NCBI GenBank assembly: GCA_026196875.1
Contig: JAPHTP010000011.1
Location: forward strand, 45,181 to 109,180
Length of the DNA: 64,000 nt
DNA from: Kangiellaceae bacterium
GTDB lineage: Bacteria; Pseudomonadota; Gammaproteobacteria; Enterobacterales; Kangiellaceae
Reading direction: 5' to 3'
The position numbers and the translations under genes are program-made. Numbering within the stretch: the first letter of the stretch is position 1; each line of letters begins with the position of its first letter. Positions 8,904-16,017 of the stretch are shown here, in pieces. The notes under the pieces were generated by a model that did not search any database, was not told the origin of the DNA, and worked only from the letters and a program-made list of their open reading frames with translations.

Positions 8904-10461
8904 AAGTTATATTTGGATTACCCTTTCGACTATTGTCTTCTCCCTCACATAAGAGCTCAATATATTCTCGAACGTGCCGCGCTATAGCTGGCTCTAGCTT
9001 TGACATACAAAATGGCCAATTCCCAGACATTTTATTAATACTATTAGATAACATGTATACCGTTGGCAATTCTTCAAATGGATAAACTACCAAGTATCTA
9101 TCGTGAAATGCTTGATTAGAACTTCCACGATTAATATTAACCAGCCTGAGATTGCAGTTAACAATTTGTTTGACTTTCTGGATGGAATTTCTCAGTAAAT
9201 CAATGGGATCACTTCCTACAGGGAACTTCTCACCTGTATCAGGATTAATGTCACTTAAACTAGTTAAAATAACCAAATCGAGCCCAGTCTCTTCAACTCT
9301 GGTTACAAACCTCTCAAATGCGTCAGCACCAAAAAAAGGATCGACTATTATTGCCTTCTTGGCTCTTCCTCCGCCTAGAAGACTCTGAATGTACTTTAGC
9401 ACCTCCACTTCACATTCAACCGATCTACCAAACCATCTGTCGTCACCTTTGGCATTGAACAGATCGGATTGAAGCTGCCCCATTTGCTCACCGAATGTCT
9501 TGTAATCGCTAATGTCCGATTGAATAACTGACCTGTCAGTTGATGTTTTTGTGACAAGTGAAGCTTTTCGACCAAGTTCCTCACTAGAATTACCGGCACT
9601 CTTGGTTAACTTATCCTCCAGTGTAATTTGCTGGCTGGATATCCCCATATTGATGTTCATCTTTTCAATATAGTACTGGTGGTCTCGAAATATTAGGGCG
9701 CCTGATTCATCAAATAGCCAACACTCCAATTCGTGACAATCTTCTGGCAGCTCTCCAATCTCAATGAGTTTTTCTCCCTTGTTTATTGATATCAATTTAT
9801 GAAAGACAACGTCTTTTTTCTCTATACAAATAACATGAAGTTGCTGTCGACTATTTAGTAATGGTTCCTTTTTAGCTACCCGAACAACTGCACTACTCGT
9901 TTCGCTTCTCGAGCTATTTAGCAGCTCAATAGAGATTGATGAGTCTATCGCACCAGAAATATCATGAATTTCAAAGTTGCCAAGTTTTTTTGCATAATCT
10001 TTATCGAAAGGCAGGTTTAATTCATCTTTAAGCTTCAATAATATACTTGTGAGAGCATCTAAGTTATTTTCCCAGAGTTCTATATCTGGAGTAGTATAAA
10101 ATGATTTAATCGGTACAACACTTTTACCAAAAGTCTCGCCAACTAACTTTCGTTCGTCAGTAATTGGAAAAGCTCTATTTAACGATGAATCCAATAACTC
10201 AAAATTCAAATTATGATTAGCATCAATCTCTTCTACAAACCCTTGTAGCTTGCTATTATTGATAACTTTAGAACAGTATTTTACTTTCCCTAAGCTGACA
10301 TCAAAGTCTCCTTTGTCTTCACTAACACACAACGGATAGTTTGTTGTAACTTGTGATATAGAGGAATATAGTAGAACTTCGCTATCTGAGGCTTCCAATA
10401 CAGCAATCCACAGCCACCAGTCAGTTTTATCATTCAATATTTTGTCTACTCCGTCTATCAA
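8869..10461 (-). CDS. PLD-superfamily nuclease-like protein (possibly VPA1262-like)
   Basis: The last third of this 530-residue protein has phospholipase-D-superfamily features: KKAIIVDPFFGADAFERF, where such domains begin, then FHDRYLVV, a form of the HxK-type catalytic motif with Arg in place of Lys, followed by YMLSNSINKM. Only one such motif is seen, as in PLD nucleases that dimerise. The N-terminal 350 residues are unfamiliar; the overall build recalls the VPA1262-type proteins, but I hold that weakly. The start is a TTG without an obvious ribosome site, so the exact start is uncertain. It is the first gene of a two-gene unit. Confidence 0.72.
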   Translation of the reverse strand: MIDGVDKILNDKTDWWLWIAVLEASDSEVLLYSSISQVTTNYPLCVSEDKGDFDVSLGKVKYCSKVINNSKLQGFVEEIDANHNLNFELLDSSLNRAFPITDERKLVGETFGKSVVPIKSFYTTPDIELWENNLDALTSILLKLKDELNLPFDKDYAKKLGNFEIHDISGAIDSSISIELLNSSRSETSSAVVRVAKKEPLLNSRQQLHVICIEKKDVVFHKLISINKGEKLIEIGELPEDCHELECWLFDESGALIFRDHQYYIEKMNINMGISSQQITLEDKLTKSAGNSSEELGRKASLVTKTSTDRSVIQSDISDYKTFGEQMGQLQSDLFNAKGDDRWFGRSVECEVEVLKYIQSLLGGGRAKKAIIVDPFFGADAFERFVTRVEETGLDLVILTSLSDINPDTGEKFPVGSDPIDLLRNSIQKVKQIVNCNLRLVNINRGSSNQAFHDRYLVVYPFEELPTVYMLSNSINKMSGNWPFCMSKLEPAIARHVREYIELLCEGEDNSRKGNPNITYEWPENEQLSN

Positions 10462-10626
10462 TTTAAAGGCGCGGCAAAAGTGACAATACTAAAGCAATAA
10501 GTATGTTGTTAATATTAAGTACCTAAGGCGCCTTAATACTTCATATCCTAACTTTGATCTATCGAGGCTGGCTGTTTATTTCATAACCATAACCAACTTA
10601 AGACAGTTAAGAAATATCTTAAGCTT

Positions 10627-12057
10627 TTATGCCGCCACTTCCTGCTGCAACCTTAAAGTCTCAAAATACTCTTCAGCCAAAATAGTAGTTTTAAACTCAA
10701 CTTGATCGCCCACGATGCCTTGTACCGCATTCCTAATGTCAGATAACTTGGTCCTAAAAAATTCCTTTCTCAAATTAACGGCATTAACTCTTCTAGAAGA
10801 AAATTCTCTATGAAGCGCAGATTCAAGAGCCGGTGCGTCTTCCACATAAATCATCGCATGAACATCAAACGCGAACGGTACGCTCGCATCCCCTAGTTCT
10901 TTAACCCTATCCATTGGCTCTAAACGACGTGTTAACCCTATCTTGTAAACATCTTCCCCAAATGAGCCGATATTGCTTATTACATAGACATGGCCTTTTC
11001 TAGTTTGCTCAGCCATGCTCTTGGCTCGTTCTTCTTTCTCTAAAGCTTCAGATAATTGACGTTCAAGATCTGCAATCTTCTGTTCGGCTACTAAACGATC
11101 CTCTTCAGAGGACTGAGAAAGCTCTTTCTTTGCCCTATCAAGCATTTCTCGATACATTCGCTCTTCTTTTTCTGCTTGAGCTAATGCTCGCTCATATTCT
11201 TTAACAGCTCTTTGCTCCTCCCTTATTTGTTCCTTGATTAGCCGTTGCTCTTCCTGCTCTTCTTTTTTCTTAAGGACATACTGATATTGAAGCCTACATT
11301 CTTCATACTTAAGCTTTACATAATCCAAGTTAATTCCACAGTGCAACATGGCGGCTGACCTTTCCAAAGTGTTTGCAAGCTTTTCAATTCGCTCTAAAAT
11401 CCTAGCATAATTACTTGGCCGAACTTTCCCGATCAATAGATCGCAGTCAATATTAAAAGCGGTTAGCATTAGCTTAATTTGCCCGTCTATAATTCTTCTA
11501 TTTTGAACCTTGTCAGGAACAATCATAACGCCATGTGCAGATTCAATAGCAGCCTTTGATTTAATTAGCTCTTTCTGGTTTTCTCTAACTTTCTTTATTT
11601 CTTCAGTAAAACGTAATGAAGTTTCATAAAGATATTCAGGCATTTCGAAATGACCGCACTCAGAATACTCGTCTACCCTGCTATACAAATCGATCCTTGA
11701 GAGCAACTTGTTTAATTCATCTTTTCTTTCAGTTAGAGTAAGATCTTGTTCAGCAATATCAGTTTCTATTTTCTTTAGCTCTTCTTTATTCGAGCTGACA
11801 CTCTCAGATAACTTATCTGCATTCCTTTTTAAATCTTGGAGCTCTTTTGTTTCTGCGTGGATTTTACTAAATACCTTTCTAGCTTTATCAAGCTTTTCGC
11901 TAACCTCATTTAGTTGTCCATTCTTTTCATTTACAGCGACAGAGAGTGACTTGTACTTATCTAATTGACTATCTCCACGCTTTTTCGTTATGAAGAAAGT
12001 TAGCAGTATGCAAACAATAAATAATATTAATATTCCACCCCAAATTTCTATACTCAT
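10627..12057 (-). CDS. Membrane-anchored DUF4041 / T5orf172 (GIY-YIG-like) protein
   Basis: Residues 5-24 form one membrane span (WGGILILFIVCILLTFF). A coiled coil follows to about residue 110, then a DUF4041-like region (YSECGHFEMPEYLYETS), a second long Glu/Arg-rich coiled coil (about 255-345) and a C-terminal T5orf172/MUG113 domain of the GIY-YIG nuclease superfamily (HVYVISNIGSFGEDVYKIGL, then ALESALHREFSS). This architecture is common in phage and defence-island proteins of unknown role. The ATG follows the stop of the small upstream gene by one base, with GGAG inside that gene's last codons as ribosome site. Confidence 0.85.
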   Translation of the reverse strand: MSIEIWGGILILFIVCILLTFFITKKRGDSQLDKYKSLSVAVNEKNGQLNEVSEKLDKARKVFSKIHAETKELQDLKRNADKLSESVSSNKEELKKIETDIAEQDLTLTERKDELNKLLSRIDLYSRVDEYSECGHFEMPEYLYETSLRFTEEIKKVRENQKELIKSKAAIESAHGVMIVPDKVQNRRIIDGQIKLMLTAFNIDCDLLIGKVRPSNYARILERIEKLANTLERSAAMLHCGINLDYVKLKYEECRLQYQYVLKKKEEQEEQRLIKEQIREEQRAVKEYERALAQAEKEERMYREMLDRAKKELSQSSEEDRLVAEQKIADLERQLSEALEKEERAKSMAEQTRKGHVYVISNIGSFGEDVYKIGLTRRLEPMDRVKELGDASVPFAFDVHAMIYVEDAPALESALHREFSSRRVNAVNLRKEFFRTKLSDIRNAVQGIVGDQVEFKTTILAEEYFETLRLQQEVAA

Positions 12058-12058
12058 A

Positions 12059-12370
12059 CTACTTCAACTCCATATCCACATATTGCTCTCTAGCTTTTTT
12101 CCTTTCCAGACAACGTTTCTCGTATGCTGAGTTAGCTTCTGCAATAGCCTGTTTAAGAGCAGCTTTCTTTTTTGCAGCTCTTTCTTTTCGCTCAGCTTTC
12201 ACTCTCTTTTCTTGTTGCTTTCTGTACTTTTCCTGTTCACGAATTTGCCTGGCTTGTTCTCGTTCTTCTTGTCTTGACTGTTTCTCAGCTTCTCTAATAG
12301 CTCTTTTATTCGCTCTATCTATCGCCTTAACGACACTTATTACAGTACCTAACCCACTTTTCCTACCCAT
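12059..12370 (-). CDS. Small basic coiled-coil protein, partner of the DUF4041 protein
   Basis: This 103-residue protein starts MGRKSGLGTVISVVKAIDRA and is then almost entirely charged Lys/Arg/Glu/Gln/Ala helix, which should form one long coiled coil. It has no known domain. AAGGA sits eight bases before the ATG. Only one base separates it from the DUF4041/T5orf172 gene, whose product also has long coiled coils, so the two proteins may associate. Confidence 0.75.
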   Translation of the reverse strand: MGRKSGLGTVISVVKAIDRANKRAIREAEKQSRQEEREQARQIREQEKYRKQQEKRVKAERKERAAKKKAALKQAIAEANSAYEKRCLERKKAREQYVDMELK

Positions 12371-12544
12371 TGTTGTTATCCTTCATTAACTCATTTTTCG
12401 CTTCCTTCAATCCGCTTACCATCGATCCAGTTGGACCAGCCCCAATCCATTAATCACAACTAAAAAAGTAAAGGCCATTAAAAACAGAAACAAACACCTC
12501 CGGCTGCTTTGTACCCTAATCAACGAAAGCCTCTATCTTGATAT

Positions 12545-13237
12545 TTACCCGTTACCGTTCATCCCATCTATATCTTCAATAATTTCTTCAAATCTCCTAT
12601 CAATCGCCTCTACCTTATTAGTCAAACTTCGCGTTAACTCACTTATCGTTTTGTAATAATATCTATCCAGCTCTTTTTCAACTTTCGCTCCTAGCTCATC
12701 GGGATCAGATACCTGACTTTTAAACTGCTTGGTCAGTTCTTCCTTTTTCGGCAAAGACTCTTCTATAAATCGATTACAGGTAACATTAAGATCGCTCAAA
12801 TCAATGTACAATAAATACCCATGGATAATCTTAGACACTAGCTGATTGTCTTCAAGGAAATGATAATCCTGAAAGCTGTTAGCAATGGCTCGAAACACAA
12901 ACAGATCACATTCGCTAAACTTCATTGTGGAAAAGAAATTAATATCGTCGTAACTATGAGTTTTCGTGGCCTTTACAATATGCTTTCTAATCTCACCATG
13001 CCAACGCTTTTTCATTTCATCGTTAAGCAAATCCAGTACGAGCTTCTTCTTCTCCTCTAGCTTTCTGTTATTTATTTCCTCTTGTTTGCTAATCGCTTTC
13101 TGAGACGCCCAATATCCAATATAGGCACCTGCTAACGCCGCCGCCGCAGAAACAACAATAGGCCAAAAATCATAAGACGCGTTCGCTATGCTCTCTGAAG
13201 CGGTCGCAATTCGTTCTAATTGAGTCGCACCTTCCAT
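12545..13237 (-). CDS. Single-span membrane protein of unknown function
   Basis: The 230-residue product has one N-terminal membrane segment (FWPIVVSAAAALAGAYIGYW, about residues 23-42), then a charged coil and a helical cytoplasmic-looking domain to the end. AGAGGAG precedes the ATG. No family is recognised. The form (anchor plus helical domain) recurs in its neighbours at 13292 and 14492. Confidence 0.7.
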   Translation of the reverse strand: MEGATQLERIATASESIANASYDFWPIVVSAAAALAGAYIGYWASQKAISKQEEINNRKLEEKKKLVLDLLNDEMKKRWHGEIRKHIVKATKTHSYDDINFFSTMKFSECDLFVFRAIANSFQDYHFLEDNQLVSKIIHGYLLYIDLSDLNVTCNRFIEESLPKKEELTKQFKSQVSDPDELGAKVEKELDRYYYKTISELTRSLTNKVEAIDRRFEEIIEDIDGMNGNG

Positions 13238-13291
13238 TTTTTACTCCTCTAATTCGTTTAGAAAAATATCCCTTGAAACATAAAGGAGTAA

Positions 13292-13822
13292 CTAACACAT
13301 ACCACTAAATACTCTATTGTTTCGATTGCTACAATTTAACTCCGCCAACTCACCCAAACGCTGTTTATACTCCTTACAAAACCGACTTCGGCTCCCCTTC
13401 CCACCACTTCTAATAATCCGAGTCAACTCCTCTAACCGCCCAACAGTCCAACGACAATTAACAGTCTTTTCAGAAAGCAAGATTGAATCCGACTTCGCCG
13501 TTCTTACAAAATCCGACTGCCTTTGTTTCGATTGATTTCCTCTTATCCTTTTAGCTTTCTGAATAACTCGGTTAGCTTCTTGAACTGACCTTGAATTATC
13601 AGCAAACTGAAACTTCGACTTTGGTAAAATTGGAGCTACTCGGTTAGTAGAAGGAACTTTAACTTTAGGAGCTTCAACTTTAGAAGATGGAGAATAAAAA
13701 GATTTCGAATACTGACTCTTGGCTTTATCAAAACCAGCATTAAAACCAAAATACCAACTGGTGTAAGCAACACAAGCCGTAAAAATGGCGAGCGCAATAA
13801 CAATTAAGATCTTCAACCCCAA
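13292..13822 (-). CDS. Single-span membrane protein, intact copy of the duplicated gene
   Basis: The 176-residue product has an N-terminal membrane span, then YFGFNAGFDKAKSQYSK, a Pro/Ser/Lys linker, and a C-terminal domain with NCRWTVGRLEELTRIIRS, SRFCKEYKQR and several Cys. It starts at TTG with AGGA about ten bases upstream, and the degraded copy at 3738-4188 shares that TTG. Between the copies, the WTVGR and SRF-x-KEY-x-QR segments are conserved, so the C-terminal domain has been under selection. Function unknown. Confidence 0.75.
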   Translation of the reverse strand: MGLKILIVIALAIFTACVAYTSWYFGFNAGFDKAKSQYSKSFYSPSSKVEAPKVKVPSTNRVAPILPKSKFQFADNSRSVQEANRVIQKAKRIRGNQSKQRQSDFVRTAKSDSILLSEKTVNCRWTVGRLEELTRIIRSGGKGSRSRFCKEYKQRLGELAELNCSNRNNRVFSGMC

Positions 13823-14170
13823 AACTTACAGTCCTACTTCTTCTTAGTTTCTTATTGTCCTAATTCCAACCCAACCAGCTATTTTTTCATTCCACTTCCA
13901 TTTGTTATTCAGATCTATCTAAAATTCAGCCAGCTTTTATTATTAATACTGTTCTTATATTCTTCTTTACGTTCATTTTCATACGACACGGAACCAACCG
14001 AGTATCTTTATAATAAAAACCTAAAACAACCAATCTTCTCCAATCGAGATTAATTAAATCTCAAAAGAAAACCACAACAAAAATAGCAATGTTAAATTTG
14101 GAAAACAATTGATTAATATCAAATACTTACGTAATGGCTTAATTTTAATATTGATTGTAAAAATTAAGAC
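13340..14170. repeat. Right copy of the long imperfect direct repeat (partner 3738-4475)
   Basis: It covers most of the intact membrane protein gene and about 350 bases upstream. Order and orientation match the left copy. This copy is longer in the linker region of the gene and keeps the reading frame. Confidence 0.8.
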
Positions 14171-14491
14171 AAAAGTGACAAGAATTAAGGACTAGAGGCG
14201 AAACCAATTCTAGGATTAAGTTTCAAATTCTAACCAGCCACCTTGACTGATAAAGAACTCTCCACAATCTTCATAGAATCAACAAATTGCCATTGGCTGA
14301 AAAGCCCGAAAAAGAGAAAGCATTAACGCAAACAAATTTTTCCACATATCCCAAACAACCACTTGCACAATCAGTACTTGTTCTGATAGCTTATTTAAAA
14401 ATCACCCACTTTGCACAGCAATCGGGAGTTAATTATTAACGCGTTAATCAAGTTATTCCGATCTACCAAGTCTGTATTACAGGAGAAATTA
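13823..14491. other. Divergent intergenic region containing the duplicated upstream segment
   Basis: From about 13980 to 14170 it matches 4280-4475, ending in the inverted repeat at 14136-14170. The remainder up to the ribosome site of the plus-strand gene at 14492 shows no gene. It must contain promoters for two divergent genes. Confidence 0.5.
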
Positions 14492-15274
14492 ATGAGCGAC
14501 AAAAAGTCACCTTCAACCTTCAGCCAAATCCTTGTTGGCGTATCAACAATGTTCTTCGGGTCGTTTATCTTTGCCGGCGTAATTGAAGGCTATAAAAACG
14601 AAGCTGGAAAAAACGAGAAAGTTATCAGCGACTACTTTCGTCCAATGAGAGTAGCCCAAACTGCATGCTCTGCAAGCCACAATCGGCTGTTTTTAAGCTA
14701 TGGTGAAATGTCAGGAACCTATCAACTTATTTATGACGAACTCCAGCATATGATGCAAAATAGGAAAGTCCGCAATAGCATCGACTATCAAGTTATCCCA
14801 ATGTCTATCTTTAAAACCTTTACCGAGTTAAGTAGCGAAATTAAAAACTTGGAAAAAGAGGTAAAGAACTGCAGCAGCGAGTTATTTAATAAATATGAAG
14901 AACTTTCTCTTGTTACGGGGACTTTTGAAGAGTTTTATGAATTCTCCAAAATTAGGGCAACAGCAATTAACGCTGAATACAAGAGAAGAACAAAAGAGTC
15001 CAAGGAAAAAATGGAGGACATTGATCCTAATGATATAATGAAAATGCTTAGAGACATAACTACTACGGATATGAAGTCCGAAGAAAATCAGGCAATGATC
15101 TTGAATCAAATTGATTTAATGTTCGAACCAACAAGAGATTTTTATTTAGTAATGAGGAATACTGAACACGAAATATTTAAAAAAGAGCAAATATTTTTCC
15201 AAAACCTTCATAACTTGTTTGCCACAGCAATTAGCGATAAACACTCTGACGGATTTATGGACTGGCTTATTTGA
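14492..15274 (+). CDS. Single-span membrane protein with helical domain, unknown function
   Basis: I start the gene at the ATG at 14492 because CAGGAGAAATTA lies just before it; an upstream TTG at 14411 has no such site. The 260-residue product has one membrane span near its N-terminus (ILVGVSTMFFGSFIFAGVI) and a long charged, helical domain. No family is recognised. It faces the minus-strand membrane protein genes across the repeat-containing region. Confidence 0.7.
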   Translation: MSDKKSPSTFSQILVGVSTMFFGSFIFAGVIEGYKNEAGKNEKVISDYFRPMRVAQTACSASHNRLFLSYGEMSGTYQLIYDELQHMMQNRKVRNSIDYQVIPMSIFKTFTELSSEIKNLEKEVKNCSSELFNKYEELSLVTGTFEEFYEFSKIRATAINAEYKRRTKESKEKMEDIDPNDIMKMLRDITTTDMKSEENQAMILNQIDLMFEPTRDFYLVMRNTEHEIFKKEQIFFQNLHNLFATAISDKHSDGFMDWLI

Positions 15275-15605
15275 TTGTTTGAGACAACTTGATTCCAAGA
15301 AAACTCTGTTGTTCGGCAGGTTAAGCAAATAGTCTACCGAGCAACTCGTTATAAATATCGCTTCAGTCACTAACGAAGTGAATTTTCGGGTGCTTAAAAA
15401 CAAGCTTTCATCATTTTATTCGCAATACAATTTTGTTAGCTCAACTAAACGAATGCTTTGGCCACGGGATGAAGAGCATAAATCGCAGAATTGCCCTTCT
15501 CCACCCACATGTCGCATTTTCATACATATCAAAATCCTGCCTTCTTCCCGCCAACAGCCAAATTTGATATTGTCTCTACCAGAAAACATCAGGAGACGGA
15601 CAAGC
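15275..15605. other. Intergenic region before the DUF4132 module
   Basis: No convincing gene. A frame opens upstream at a GTG (15378) and runs into the next gene, but its product before 15606 is low in coding character and has no ribosome site. Confidence 0.45.
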
Positions 15606-16007
15606 ATGCTGCACGAAAACATCCTATTGATCCGGGACGAAAATAACCTGGGAAAAGTCTACAACGAATTAAAGTTATCCTTCGACAAGGTCGAAGTAAC
15701 CGTTAAAGACATCATCACTGAGCGAGTCTACCAGGAAGTGAGCGCCTATAACGAACGCGCCAAGGGATATGAAAACGCACTGGTACAACCTAAAGACGCT
15801 GAAATAAAACTCAACGAGCCCAGTAAAAAGGGACGTCGTCCAGTGAATGCGGAAAAACAGGTAGAAGTAGCACTTGCCGCTTTTGACAACAATGGATTTT
15901 TTATGCTGGTGGATGACCAACAGGCTGAAAACCTGGACGACATAGTGACCATCAAACCTGAAACATCAGTCAGCTTTATTAAACTCACCCCACTGGTCGG
16001 CGGTTAA
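15606..16007 (+). CDS. Small protein preceding the DUF4132 protein
   Basis: The ATG at 15606 has AGGAGACGG upstream and gives 133 residues. The product is acidic and soluble, with a basic stretch (KKGRRPVNAEKQ) in the middle and no family I recognise. Ten bases separate it from the DUF4132 gene, so they form an operon. It may be a partner or regulator of that protein. Confidence 0.7.
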   Translation: MLHENILLIRDENNLGKVYNELKLSFDKVEVTVKDIITERVYQEVSAYNERAKGYENALVQPKDAEIKLNEPSKKGRRPVNAEKQVEVALAAFDNNGFFMLVDDQQAENLDDIVTIKPETSVSFIKLTPLVGG

Positions 16008-16017
16008 GGAGACAACA

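Noticed and set aside
14411..14491. Upstream TTG start for the membrane protein gene at 14492
   Set aside because: No ribosome site at the TTG, while CAGGAG lies at proper spacing before the ATG at 14492, which also places the membrane span near the start.
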